A DNA stretch of 64,000 nucleotides, from the NCBI GenBank assembly GCA_003508835.1, contig PUFA01000057.1:6274501-6338500 (forward strand), given 5' to 3'. Both the position numbers and the translations under genes were made by a program. The stretch is from Eonycteris spelaea. Its lineage: Eukaryota > Chordata > Mammalia > Chiroptera > Pteropodidae. The stretch's first letter is position 1, and each line of letters starts with the position of its first letter. Positions 12,641-24,951 of this stretch are shown one piece after another. The notes under the pieces were generated by a model. It worked only from the letters and a program-made list of their open reading frames with translations, had not been told where the DNA came from and did not search any database.

Positions 12641-13645
12641 TTTGTTTTGTTTGTTTGTTTGTTTGTTTGTTTGTTTTAAGATATAACTGACATAACATTA
12701 GTTTCAGGTATACAACATGATGATTTGATATTTGTATATATTGTGAAATTATCACCGTAAGCCTAGTTAGCATCCATCACCACCACATAGTTACAAATAC
12801 TTTATTCTTGTGATAAGAACTTTTAAGATCAACTCTCTTAGCAACTTTCAAATATACAACATATATTATTAATTATAGTCAACATGCTGTATAGTTATAC
12901 CCCCAGGACTTATTTTATAACTTGAAGTTTGTATCTTTTGACCACCTTCACCCATTTTGCCCAACTCCCACCCACCCACCTCCCTACCCTCTGCCTCTAG
13001 GAACCACCAATCTGTTCTCTGTATGTATGAGTTAGGCTTGTTTTGTTTTTTAATATTTTAGATTTCACACATTAAGTGAGATTGTATGTTGTTTGTCTTT
13101 CTCTGTCTGACTTATTTCACTTAGCATGATACCCTCTAGGTCCATTCACATTGTTGCAAATGGCAAAATTTCATTCTTTTTATGGCTGAGTAATATTCCA
13201 GTGTGTGTGTGTGTGTGGTGTGTGTGTGGTGTGTGTGTGTGTGTGTGTGTGTGTCACATTTTTTTATCCATTCATCCATCGATGGACATATAGGTTGCTT
13301 CCATGTCTTTGCTATGCAAATAATTGCAATGAACATGGGGGTGCATATAAGCTTTTTGTGTCGGTTTTCATTTCCTTTGAATAAATACCTAGAAGTGGAA
13401 TTGCTGGATCATAGGGTAGTTCTATTTTTAATTTTTACAGGAAACTTCATACCGTTTTCTATAGTTGCTGCACCAATTGACATTCCCACCAACAGTGCGC
13501 AAGAGTTCCCTTTTCTCCGCATCCTCACCATCACTTTTTATTTCTTGTCTTTTTGATAACAGCCATTCTAACAGGTGTGAGGTGATATGTCATTGCAGTT
13601 TTGATTTGCATGTCCTGATGATTAGTGATATTGAGATGAAAATCC
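12641..13645 (-). mobile_element. L1 3' end, minus strand, with (CAAA)n tail
   Basis: A (TTTG)n run at 12641-12677, read as a (CAAA)n tail on the minus strand, abuts the L1 3' UTR. The ORF2 C-terminal region follows to about 13645, including 'gaagtggaattgctggatca' and 'ccattctaacaggtgtgagg'. A (TG)n microsatellite at 13201-13254 lies inside it. 5'-truncated. Confidence 0.85.
13201..13254. repeat. (TG)n microsatellite within an L1
   Basis: A TG run interrupted by two GTGG variants, located at the L1 position 'aatattccantgtgt', which commonly expands. Confidence 0.9.
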
Positions 13646-13649
13646 TAGA

Positions 13650-15350
13650 GAGGATTTAAGGAAAGATGCTAGGAGTAGGATCTGGCCACTAAGTGGGAAG
13701 ATGGAAGTAGAGACAAGAATGGTGACTACCTGTTTGTAGATATCCCTGGGAAGGTCAGTACATGTCTCCAGGAAACCCCATCCAAGGTCGAAGATGAGAA
13801 CCACTCAACCCAAGATTAAGGTTTCATAAGAGTTGAAACTTGACAACAAAGTTTCCTAACCTGGGGCCCTTGGTCCACAACCCCCTGAAATTTGAAGTCA
13901 AATTTTATTTACATGAGTAAGCTGGGGATTTTTCTGGAAGGAAAACCTACATAGGAGAAGCTAACTGGTGGTATGGCTTTGCTTTTTGGGGATCACGTGT
14001 AACAGATATTTGAAATATTGCCTAATATTTTAAAATTGGGAACTTGCACATAAAAATTGAAATTTTGGGCTTCTCTTGAAATAACTTCCAAAATTTGCCC
14101 ACTTGGAACCCACATTCCTGAGAGGAGGATAACTCTTTTAGCTGTGGTATGGGACCCCAGGCAGCCACAGTCCATACCTTTATGAAACCTTCCTGATGAA
14201 TGTCAAAAGTCAGTCCTTGTTTATCATTACCCTTGCACTCTCTTTTCTCATTGATTTATTTTTTTCACTTGCCTAGGCCCTGTAGTTTTTGCACTTGTAA
14301 CCCCTAATCTGAACTTTTAATGGGGTGTCTGATTTCAAGAGGGTGATTGATTTCAAAAGGCTATTGAGACCAAGATCCCTTCCATTTTACATTCTGCCCT
14401 GATAATCCAGTGCTGAGATAGACCTTTAGTAGAAACAGAACATCACCCTGCCCAGGCCAGGGAGCCCAGAACCTTTTCCCCCTAAGGAATATGGTTATGC
14501 TTTGTGTCCATGAGTATGTTAAATAAATGGGTAGGCATATCTCTTGATGGCTATGAAACATAAAAATGCCTCCAGAAATTACTAAAATTTCTCCATATAG
14601 TCCCTGCAAGAGTCCCGTTTGCAAAACAAATAGTTCATTATCTGTTCAGATGAGAATACAGTCAATGAAATCAATGGAAATCTTTGGGAAATCCTTTCTT
14701 TATGGCCCTGAGAACTTGGCTTTTGAGTGGAGGCAAATCACAAACAGAAGAATAGAACTCATGCTGAGTTCTTTCTAAAGCCAGGCCAAGAAGGCTATGT
14801 TATTTTTGAATCTTAAGTAGGTCTTTGCATTTGGGAAGACTGGGCATGTCACTTAGAGACAATCTCTGAACCAAGACTTACAGGTGAATTGATGCATATC
14901 TTCACAACTATGCAGAACTGGAGGAGTCCTTAGAAGGTACTGGAACTGCTGTGCAGAGGACCAACAGACAGGGCAGGTGCACAAAATGTGAGAGCTGAAG
15001 GGATTAAGGAAAGTTGAGCCTTGTACTAAGCACTCTGTTTGCCAAAGAACAAATAGAACCCATAGCATGTGGGCCTTACACATCTCAGAATGGATTCAGT
15101 GCAATGCATAAAACACTGCCCAGTTGCACAGTTCCACCTCTACAACAAGATGTCCCTTTACTGGCTGGCAGCCAACTGCTATGGCCCGGTTTGTATCTGC
15201 ACCAAAGTCTAGGAATTCAGTCCAGAACTGGAAGGAGAGAAAACAATTGCCCAGAGCCCAGGAATCCAATGGAAACCTATCTCGATGACCCAGTGCTTGA
15301 AATTCAGATCAGTCGGAGGTACACTTGGGTTTGAGGGGTGGCAACCCCCC
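13650..15350. other. Mostly unassigned sequence
   Basis: I recognise no gene. A decayed repeat-like piece may exist at about 13850-14060; the remainder looks unique, with only short chance open frames. Confidence 0.4.
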
Positions 15351-15354
15351 TGGT

Positions 15355-15490
15355 CAATTAATGTATCTCTAAAATGAGGATAATCATAGAACCTACTTCC
15401 TCACAGGATGGACAGATTAAATGAGATAACACATGAGAAACACTTCGCACAGTGCCTTAGGGAACCTGGATAAGTATGAACTGCTCTCTT
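15355..15490 (+). repeat. MIR SINE fragment
   Basis: 'ctctaaaatgaggataatca', 'cctcacaggatggacagatt' and 'cacagtgccttaggga' follow the forward MIR order. Confidence 0.6.
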
Positions 15491-15544
15491 AGGCTGGGTT
15501 TCCCAGTCACTGACTTTGAGAATCTAATTTAAGTGCAAGTACAT

Positions 15545-15925
15545 ATGCTCTTGTACCCTTAATGGGGTTACCCCCAATAAACTCATCATAAATTGAAAAT
15601 ATCGTAATTCGGTACACCTTATTACTGAATATTATAGCTTAACCTAGCCTACCTTAAAAGTGCTCAGAACACCTTAGCCTACAGTTGGACAAAACCATCA
15701 GATACAATGAATACACTATAGAGTATCAGTTGATTACTCTTGTGATCGCATGGCTCACTGCCACTGCCCAATATCACCAGAGTATCATACCGTGTATTGC
15801 TAGCTAGGAAAAAGATCAAAATTTAAAATTCAAAGTGTGGTTTCTACTAAATGCATATAGCTTTCACTCCATCATAAAGTCAAAAAACCCATTAGCTGAA
15901 TCATCGTAAGTTGGGGACCAACTGT
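15545..15925 (-). mobile_element. Tigger-type DNA transposon fossil
   Basis: Matches in reverse a Tigger-class element: 'taatggggttacccc', 'cttaacctagcctacctt', 'gcctacagttggacaaaa', ending in the inverted-repeat text 'cgtaagttggggaccaactg'. Short and non-autonomous; no transposase frame. Confidence 0.65.
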
Positions 15926-16234
15926 AGTTAATTTGGGAGTGGACCCAGGTGACAGGAGTTAGGGGTGTGGGAAAGTGAGACTGGGAAGGGAGGCAGCCAC
16001 CATGCTCATGGGCAGGTTACTACTAAGGGCAATCAAGGCTCCATCCCTCTCTGGCCATCTGGGAGGCTACATGGGACAGGTCTCACGTAGAGGCATCCCA
16101 CCTGAAAAATGAAGGAACTACCTGTTTATCCACCTGCCCTTTATCCACAGGTGCTTGCAGTGAGTACTGTGAGCCTTGAGGGGATGTGGGCAGGCTGGGT
16201 GGCATCTGCTCCAATTGTTCTTGTTCTGATTGTG

Positions 16235-16460
16235 ATCCTGGAGAGGAAAGAGCATGGGCTTTGGAGCCACCCAGACCTTACTTACATCCCAATACTGTCT
16301 TTTACTAGATATGTGACCTTCTTTGTTCCTCTGGGCCTCAGTTACCCCTATTTCTAAAAATAGGAATAATTCTCTGGTGTTGTCAAGCTTATTTTGAGGA
16401 TTAAGTGTGGCAATGCCATAAAGAGGCACGCACGTAGTAGGTGATCAACAAATGTGAGCC
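16235..16460 (+). repeat. MIR SINE, near full length
   Basis: Begins at 'agagcatgggctttggagcc', has 'gggcctcagttacccctat', and ends at 'agtaggtgatcaacaaat'. Confidence 0.75.
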
Positions 16461-16867
16461 TTTGGTTCTTTGGTTCTGTTTCTCCTCCTTGCCTACAATC
16501 CTTATTCTTTTCCTAGTACCAGGATGAGCCTCAGCTGGCCCCAGACGTTGTTTCCAGATGAGCAAGGACATGCTGACATCCAAACTAGTGTTTGCCTCCA
16601 AGGTGATTTCTGAGTGACATGTTGTCCTTCTGCAATTATCTCCTTAGCTATGTATTATCATGTTGTCTCCTTTAACTTTGAACCTTATGAGTCTGTGGCT
16701 TTAATCAAATCCAGAGTGGGAGACATAAGTAACTAGCCTGGAAGGGGCCAAGCCAGGAGTGAAAGCCCAACAGGAAGAATTTCTGACCCCTGCAGCTCAC
16801 CCGGCAACCCAGGGTCGGAGTGTGGGTAGATCTTGGGACTTATTGCTAGGTCAGACAGTATGGGAGA

Positions 16868-17096
16868 GGGCTGCCAGAAAAAATGCAGGATGCCCAGTTA
16901 GATGAATTTCTATTAGTACAAGTATGTCTTATGAAATACTTGGTTATTATAAATATGTCTAGTAATAACTTCTTTAGTATAAGTATATCTTGTGAAATAC
17001 TTGGATATGTATACTAAAAAGTTATTTATTGTTTATCTGAAATTCAAATTGAACTGGGCATTTTGTATTTTTATTTTCTATGTCTAGCCATACCAG
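16868..17096. mobile_element. Palindromic MITE, complete copy
   Basis: The left arm ('aatgcaggatgcccagtta') and right arm ('gaactgggcattttgtattt') are diverged inverted copies around an AT-rich centre. A partial copy of the same family lies at 32425-32510. It looks like a fold-back, non-autonomous DNA element. Confidence 0.6.
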
Positions 17097-17099
17097 TCT

Positions 17100-18685
17100 G
17101 GGGGAACAAACCCTCATGCGAGGTTTGGGTTAGACACCAGACCAGCAACTACCCAGTCAGCCCTACAGGCAAAGGGGAGCAGAGAAAGGCTACCTGCCCC
17201 CAGATTGCTTCCCTGGAGGCCTTAATTCAGGGCCTATAAACCCCTCATTAGAGCTGCTTTTGCCTTAAGACATGGCTAACTATACAGTGAAGTTAGTCAC
17301 AAATTCATTTACATTCCACTTAGATGTAAAAGAAAATACACTTGTTTGTTCTTAGGCACCACCACTCAATGGGAGACAGAGAAATGTAGATAAGTCAGCA
17401 AAGTGCTACATGTGAGGCTGGTTCTGGGAAGCAGACCTGAGACCAGAATTCAGGAGCAGGTGGCACAGTAAAAGAGAGAGGAGAGGAAAGGAAGCAGGGG
17501 AAAGAGCTGAGCAAGGCCAGTACTGGCTGGAATCAGCTTCCACATGATCTCACAGGAGCTCTGGAGTATAAATGGTACCAGAGAGTTGGTCCCACCTAGA
17601 GACAAGGGAACCAAGTTTTTGTATCTCCGTGTCAGGGGTCATTGGGCTACCCCCAGACAGGGCATGGACCTCCTAAACTCCAAGGTGTCTCCAGGTATAG
17701 CTGCTTCCATTGCAGAGCCAGTATTCCCAAGATGACCACTACTGTGTGTGTTGGCAGCAGTACTTTTAACAGTTGGGAATGGGTGCAACAGCTGGTCCAG
17801 GGGATCAGGGTGTGGCACCAATAGCATCTACTATGCTCTTTTCAGTTTTGCACTGTCTCTTTTCAGTGTAAGTAGTCAGCTATTCAGGCAACTTTAAAGA
17901 GTTTCTGTTGGGAGATGTGCCTCCTTAGTGATCATTCTGCCCCTTCCACCCTACCTAAGGTGTTTTGTGGCTCTGGGAGATGGGAACAGTGCCTATTTGT
18001 CTTTATGGAGGTGGTGGGGGTACTGAGCCTTGCCTTCTCATGGTATCTGCAGGATGATGGCCTGATCCTTGAGGCAGTGTGGCTACTCTGGTCCACAGGG
18101 GTGACCATCCCCTTCTGGTCTTGTAGGGGTATTTTGGCACCCACTGCTGGAGTCTATGGTTTAGTCATTTGCCCTAGTCGTAAGGTTGCTTGCTATTCAT
18201 GGGACCTCTTCATTCTGACTCCAGGCTTCAGCTCACCCATCAGCCCTTGAAGCATCTTCTGCCCAAGTTCAAGTATATCTATCTACCCATTGTTCACAGC
18301 TGCTTCATCATTCCCCAGACACTTCGGAAGTGGCCTATTCTGTCATCTCCTGGTAAGCCCAGGGAAGCATTCCCATGACATGGCCGATGTTCTGGGCCTT
18401 GCCCTCTGGAATCTAAAATGTCTGTCCACTTTGGGATTTTTGTCCCAGAGAGGGAAGGTCAAGCCCCATGCCCCTATTACCTACTTCCCAAACATCATTA
18501 TCTTTCTTGTGGATAATAGAGTGAGCTTTCTCCTTCTTCTTTCTTCCCTTTCTCTTTCTTCCTTCTGGGGGAAAATCTTCTCAAAACAACATTGCTTTCC
18601 TCTTTTCTCTGGGGCTATAATGGCAGAGAGAAAAGGAATCAGAAAGCTCTACCCATAATAGCGTGTAAATCAAGAGGTTTAAAAA
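17100..18685. other. No gene recognised; open-frame-rich stretch
   Basis: Two adjacent forward open frames (17915-18250 and 18290-18658) are hydrophobic and Ser/Leu-rich with no recognisable domain. A pyrimidine-rich tract lies at about 18520-18570. The block ends where an L1 3' fragment starts. I cannot assign it. Confidence 0.4.
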
Positions 18686-18689
18686 TATA

Positions 18690-19125
18690 TAGTACAGCCA
18701 AATTTATAGCAGAAAGATGGAAGCAACCAAAATGTCCATCAATGGATGAATGATGATGAAAGTGGTAAATACATAAGTGGAATATTATTCAGTCTTAAAA
18801 AAATTCTGACACAGTACAATATAGATGAACCTTTAGGACATTATGCTGAATAAAATAATCCAATCACGAAAAGACAAATACTGTATGATTCCACTTACAT
18901 GAGGTACCTGGAGTAGTCAAACTCATAGAGACACCAAGTAGAATGGCAACTGCCAAGGGCTAGAGAAGGGGAGGAGGGACTTGTTTAATGAGTATGAAAA
19001 ATTTCTGGAGATTAGTTGCACAGCAGTGTCAATATCTTTAATGTTACTGAACTGCACACTTAAAAATGGTTAAGATGGCAAATTTTGTTATGTGTATTTT
19101 ATCACAATAAAAAATAAAAAGTGAA
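18690..19125 (+). mobile_element. L1 3' end, plus strand
   Basis: 'caaccaaaatgtccatcaat', 'gacattatgctgaataaaat', 'atgattccacttacatgagg' and the terminal 'aaaatggttaagatggcaaa' are in canonical L1M 3' order, ending in an A-rich tail. 5'-truncated. Confidence 0.85.
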
Positions 19126-19404
19126 AACTATTTATGTCTGTTACAAATGTAGATGTCTTGTCCGTGGAGGGTAAATAATACATGCATCCATTTCTTAGAT
19201 AACTTATTTTATTAGACCAGTTCCTGATCTTTGAAGAGTACAGGGTCCCAAAGGAGAAGAAATGTTTCCATTAAGGTACAACCAGAAACAGTCAAAGGAT
19301 ATCCAGGATAGGTAGAATCTTAGGGAAAGGGGACAGGTACACCCAGGGAAAGGAGATTGGGAGATTTAGAGTCACAGACAGAAAGGTGGAATGTAGACCA
19401 GCGG

Positions 19405-19720
19405 GGAGATAAGTGGCTTCTGCAGGGGGGATTGCGGTTGTGTTGGCTGCCGGCGCAGTGATCTTAGCACAGGTCTATAAAACCTTACTCAAAACCACTG
19501 GGGCCAGAAATTTGGGGGAGTTCAGATGTTTTTTAATTTTAGAAAGGCAATACAGTGCCCATCTTGTATATTACAGAACATTCCCAGTGGAGTCTGGCTC
19601 AGCACCCCGTAAACAAATCCATTAATATTCCTATGCAAAATGTGTAAAGATTCACATTAAATGGGATAATAAAGACTATCAATAGCCTCAGGTCGGTTCA
19701 TGACCTGAGGCCAAATAAGT
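19405..19720. other. Unassigned segment with a perfect 10-bp hairpin
   Basis: Not matched to a repeat I can name with confidence. It ends with a perfect 10-bp inverted repeat (19685-19694 and 19702-19711, 7-nt loop) that contains AGGTC and TGACCT half-sites. It may be an ancient repeat or conserved non-coding element. Confidence 0.35.
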
Positions 19721-20559
19721 TTCAGAAACAAAAATCTTCTGGTTTCCAGAACCTTGAATTTAAAAATGGCAGAACAAGGATTGTGGACCTGTATGAATTT
19801 TGCGCCATCTAAATACTGTAAATTAACAAAGACATGAAATGTTAGAAGGGACCAGAACAATGAGTTCCAGCTCATCCAATATTCTGATTGTATAAATATG
19901 AAACAAAAGAGATTTGCCTGAGGTCACACTGCTGGTCATGGGCAGAGCTGAGATCAGGCTTAGGTCTCTTAACCTCAACCTGGCACAACCATCAGCAGCC
20001 TCGCAGTGGCCTAGGCTTTCCATTTGATTTCCATTTGAGTAGTAAAGCCTGGAATCCATGAAGTCAACCCTCCTTCTCCTTTCTAGTTCCCCAAAGAGTT
20101 GACCTCTTGCCTCTAGAAATAGCCCTTCTATCACTGAGTTCACTGTGCTTGTTATACCTTGTGATGGGCCAATTAATTGTTGTCTGGGAGAGGTATCTGC
20201 AGAAGCCTTGTCCTACAGTTTCATAGATTTAACTCAAGGCATTGTATACAGATGGTGCTCAGTAAAGGTCTGAGAAATTATTGAATTTATTTGGATATTC
20301 ATCACTTGTAGACTCATCTAGAGAAGCTATAATTAAAGGCTAAGGAAAGCAAATATTCTTTATTTTTTAATGATGAGCATTAATGGTCATTGAAAAATGA
20401 TTTTCCATCCCTGATGCCTATGCCATGGGACTGATTCTACCCCAGATCTCTGGGCAGAATAAAGATACATTTATGCTTGCATAGTACTTGGCATCTAATA
20501 GATAGACTACAAACACTTGTCAAATGAGTGAGTGAATGAATGAATGGTGGGGTTGTATT

Positions 20560-21030
20560 AGGACTCTTTGTTACAAGCAACATATCCCAACTTAAACTGA
20601 ATTAAACAAGAAATGGGAAATATTGCCTGGCATAATTGAAAAGTCCGGGGGTAGATACCTTCAGACATAGCTAGATCCGGACCTGCAAATGATTATTGGG
20701 GAATCTGTCTCTTTCCTTCTTTTGGACCTGCTTTCATACATGTTGCTTTTTCTCAGGCAGGGGCTCAGGCACTGATAATAGCAAAGATGGTTACCAGAAG
20801 TATGCACTCAGATACTACCAGCTCTGCAAAGTAATCTTCGCAGAGAAACACAGCTTTTTTTTTTTTTTTTAAACCAGTAATTCTAGCAGAACTCCCAACT
20901 TGGCATAGGCCAGATAATGTTCTCATTTCTGAACCAATCATTGTGGCCAAAGTGATATGCTGGTTTCATTGGCCAGGCCTGAACATGGTTGTCCCCTGGA
21001 GCCAGGGAGTTGGGAAGATAGAGAGTGAGG
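20560..21030 (-). repeat. Interspersed repeat, copy A (paired with 21560-21760)
   Basis: Contains 'aagtccgggggtagatacc', 'catgttgctttttctcaggc' and 'gcaaagatggttaccag', an ordered set I associate with an old mammalian repeat of uncertain name. A T15 run at about 20854-20869 lies inside. Orientation is uncertain. Confidence 0.45.
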
Positions 21031-21299
21031 TTTAGGAAAGAGTAGTCCCCAAAGGGAAGTAGAGGTAATGTTCCCAGAAAAAGAGAATGTGGGAGCTGAC
21101 CAGGTGTAGACAATAAATGTTTTTTACAGGTATGGATGCCTAAGAGACTCTTTTGGTAAGTGCAGGATGCATTAAGCTCATATTTTAGAAGATAATAGTG
21201 CTTAAAAGCAACAAAAATCAACTTGATCAAATACCCATAAAGAATTGCTTGATAATAGACTTGAAAAAATGATGATTAGATAAAACCCCAACAAATTAG

Positions 21300-21480
21300 C
21301 TCACTTATAATGGTGCATTCCAGACAGTGCACTACTATGCACTCAACATTCAGTTAACTCATTTGATCTGTACATCCAACTTGTGGGTAGGTGGCATTCG
21401 TTATCCCCACTTTACAGAAGAGGAAACTGAGTCTTTGGTTCAGGAAACCCCTCGATGTCTTATAGCTAGTCATTGAAGTG
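21300..21480 (-). repeat. MIR SINE fragment
   Basis: 'ttatccccactttacagaag' followed by 'aggaaactgagtc' is the reverse MIR core. Confidence 0.6.
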
Positions 21481-21559
21481 GCAAATATTTCTACCCACTT
21501 ATTGTTCACTCCCTAGCTTGGGCATCTCCTCTGTCCATCTGCATTGCTGGAGGCTTCCT

Positions 21560-21760
21560 TTTCTTAGATCTGCTTTTCTCCATGTTGTTTCCTTCTCAGG
21601 CAGGCTACCCATAGGTGGTGGCAAAGATGGCCACCAACAGACTTAGATCCTACCAGCTGAGCAATCTGAGCAATCCTCACAAAGTCATTCTTAGTTGTCC
21701 CAGGATATGACCTGAGAAGGTGGGAAGTGGCTACATGCCAGCCCCAGGACACTGTGATGA
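21560..21760 (-). repeat. Interspersed repeat, copy B
   Basis: Aligns by eye with 20720-20860: 'ccatgttgtttccttctcag', 'ggcaaagatggccaccaaca', 'cctaccagctgagcaa'. Confidence 0.45.
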
Positions 21761-21839
21761 GCACAATGTAACCTTTGAGCTGACTATACAAAAGTGAGTC
21801 CTATGTCTTGAGATCATGAATGTCCATCCAAAAAGGGAG

Positions 21840-24200
21840 GCAACTTTACAGTGTCTTATTGGAGCCTTAACAGCTTAAAGGAGAAAGGGCACCTCAGAGT
21901 CAGACCTTAATGTTATAAGAACATTACCACCCTCCTTTTTATCCTTTCTCTATAAATGACTGGAGAGGGGCCAGATCTGATAATTTGAAGGAAAAAGATG
22001 CAGCTTTCAGGAGTAGGGCAGAGATACCAACCAAGAGTGGTATTTGACAGACAATATACTCTTGGATCCTAATGGGTGATAAGTGTGTAGTGTCCTTACT
22101 CTGTCCTGGTCCAACTCCATCATCCTACCAGCCTCTCACTGGAGATCAAAGGCCTCCATAGGGACCATCCTGAGGTCATTCTCACTCTTGCATTCATTTG
22201 GTGCTACAAGGCTATAGTGTTTTGAGAACAGAGTTGGATCCTGAATTTTCAGATAAATATGCTTAGTTTAGGAGCTAATTATATTCTCTATACCTTTGAG
22301 ACTTTGACCACATAATAAAGCAGCTTTTAACAAAGGTTGAGTACTTTGAGCACGTATATTTAAATTTTAAAGTAAAGACAGAAAGAGAAAATGGAAGCAT
22401 AGAGCAGAAGCAGCAAATATATCTGAAGGGAGGGAGGTTTTGATCCATGCTAGTTTCTCTATATGGTCATCATGTTTAGCTCAAAGTTTCCTAGCAGGCT
22501 GAGCATTTACAAATTCTTTTTATCATGAAGCAATATACCAATTTTGAAAGGTATACTTCTTTACATTAAATTCCAAAAGATTTATCATGTGGGACATTTT
22601 ATAGATCAAAATGTGGGCAGCAGTATTCTCAGCAATTTAACCACAAACGCAATCTGCACCCCGCCCCCCATACTCCTGTTATCACCCTCAGTAAAGGGCG
22701 AGAGCAAAATATAAAGTTTGACTATTAACATCTCAGTTCCCTGGAGTAAGCAATCCTATATATGCCAAAATACAAAGCAAACATGAAAATATGGTAATCC
22801 TCCATTTTCTCAATAAGGTGACCACAAAAATATTTTTTGACCATTCGATTACATAAATTTTTAGGGATATAAATAATCTACTTTTAAATTATGAAATCCA
22901 CTTGATTTCATAACTTACGCACATTTAAAATCGCATATATAAAACAATATATTTAGAAATATTGCACTTTTTCCATTTATATTTCAAAAAAACAATAGTA
23001 TTTCCACTATATTCATGTATTGTCCACATCAGTGTCTTCATCATCAGAGTCACTTTTTGAGTGATTTTGTAACATAGAGAATAACAACTTCACTTCCAAC
23101 TAATGGTTGCTGTTGAGAGATGTCACTTTTTGAATTCACATGTAATATCCCCACTGGAAATTGCATCCCAAGCTCCAAATACCCATTTGTGTGGCATTAT
23201 AGTAGTCCCCTCATCCCCATCCCATTTATCTGATTTTTTTTTTAATGTAGATTTAAAACATGGTTTTTAAACACGGTCATACATTTGCAACTAGGAGGAG
23301 GTCATTCCTTTGGGAATCATGGTTAAAAATTCCATTGACTTTTTTATTCTTCATATAAACAGGTGACTTCCCTAAGCATCTAAAACCAGACTTGATTAAG
23401 GTCATTTTCTACCAATGCGTCCTCCCCAAACAGTAATTTTTGGTTCAAAATAAAGTAATTGAGAGAACACACAAGAATCTTTTACAGGACAGGACAATGT
23501 TAAGACATTTGCAGAGTTTTGGCACATGGTGGCCTAGTGCTTAATCTGCCCATAACACAGCCAATTCAGAAACCCACTGAGGAAATGCTAAGTCACTTAA
23601 AAGGAAGACACTCCTCTGGGAAACATAGTTTTCAATTATGCTTTGCTAGGTCCATGATCTGGTGCCAGTCACTGAAATTCTTGGACCTTGGTTTTCTTAT
23701 GGGTGAAATGAAAGGTTTAGGCTAGATCAGAAAGGTTTTGTGGGGGCACAAGAGGGACCATGGGGATGGCTTCATATTTCTGGCAGGGGGCCTTTTTGAT
23801 GCACCCACCTCATTCCCATGTCAACAAAGTAATTCTGCTTTGATCTTTTTTATATAAAGGGATTCCAGGTAAAAATTGTCTTTGAAGTAAAGACTCCCCC
23901 TTTTTTTTTTTATGAAACAGAAAAGGGGTGAATAGGCTGGTATTGAGGTCTGCCTGCTCTGAAGTTCTCTAACTTCGAAGCCCTCAGGGGTCATAGTTAA
24001 ACCTTCCTATTGATAGGTAATGAGGATATGATGTGTCTGGTGATTGGGGGGGGTGGGGGGTAGAAACTACCTGTGAGTTGGTGAGCATATGTCATCTGGC
24101 CACACAGATGTTATAAAGTTCGCCCTAAAGTCCCACTTAGTTGGAGCCCCATCATTCTAGAAAATCGGCTCATAATTTTATGAGAAAGAAGTAAATGAGA
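21840..24200. other. Mostly unassigned, AT-rich stretch
   Basis: I recognise no gene. 22800-23160 is AT-rich and may be a decayed DNA transposon (see findings). G-rich runs occur near 24043-24061. Confidence 0.4.
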
Positions 24201-24204
24201 AGGA

Positions 24205-24365
24205 AGCAGTGATTCTCAAACTGAAGCATATTGGAGTCATAATAAAGATCCCAATGCCCAGGCTATACTTCGTACTAATTAAATCAAACTTTGGAGGAGG
24301 GACCCAAATATCAGAAATTTGTAAATCTCCCAGTGTGAGTCTAATGTGCTATCAAGTTTAAGAAT
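24205..24365. mobile_element. MER20-like hAT MITE
   Basis: 'gtgattctcaaactgaagca', 'gatcccaatgcccaggct' and 'atcagaaatttgtaaatctc' follow the MER20-type order, abutting an L1 on the right. Confidence 0.5.
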
Positions 24366-24951
24366 AAGTGACATTGATACAGCCACTATGGAAAACAGTA
24401 TAGAGGTTCCTCAAAAGATTAGAACATAGAATTACTGTAAGATCCAACAATCCCGCTTCTGGGTATATACCCAAAAGCATTGAAGGCGGAATCTTGAAGA
24501 GATGTTTGTACACCCATTAGTAACAATAGCCAAAAAATGAAAACAACTCAAATATCCATTGTTAGATGAATGAATAAACAAGATGCAGTATATACATACA
24601 AGGTGAGCTTCCTTAAAAAGGAAGGAAATTCTAACACATGATAAACATGGTTTATCCTTGAGGACATTATGCTAAGTGAAATAAGCTAGTCACAAAAGAA
24701 TAAACACTGCATAATTCCAGTTATATGAGTTACCTAGAGTAGCCAAATTCATAGACACAGAAAGCAGAATAGTGGTTGTCAGGGGCTGGAGAGAGGTGGA
24801 GGTGGAGAGTTGTTGTTGAATGGGTTTAGAGTTTCAGTTTTGTAAGATAAAAAGAATTATGGAGATTGGTTGCACAGCAGTGTAAATATGCTTAACACTA
24901 CCGAACTGTACACTTAAAAATGGTTAAGGTGGTAAATTTATGCTATGTGTA
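24366..24951 (+). mobile_element. L1 3' end, plus strand, left part
   Basis: Begins 'acattgatacagccactatg' and runs through 'cccgcttctgggtatatacc', 'gcataattccagttatatga' and 'taaaaatggttaaggtgg'. It is interrupted at 24952 by a Tigger element; its last bases resume at 25448. Confidence 0.88.

Noticed and set aside
13203..13556. 117-codon forward open frame starting Met-Cys-Val-Cys-Val
   Set aside because: Produced by the TG microsatellite and antisense L1 sequence.
17915..18658. Two adjacent hydrophobic forward open frames (111 and 122 codons)
   Set aside because: No domain, no conserved motif and no splice logic linking them; the second is driven by a pyrimidine-rich tract.
19413..19625. 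Forward open frame with an Ala/Val-rich start resembling a signal peptide
   Set aside because: Starts at GTG, has no recognisable mature domain, and lies in a segment that looks like ancient non-coding repeat.
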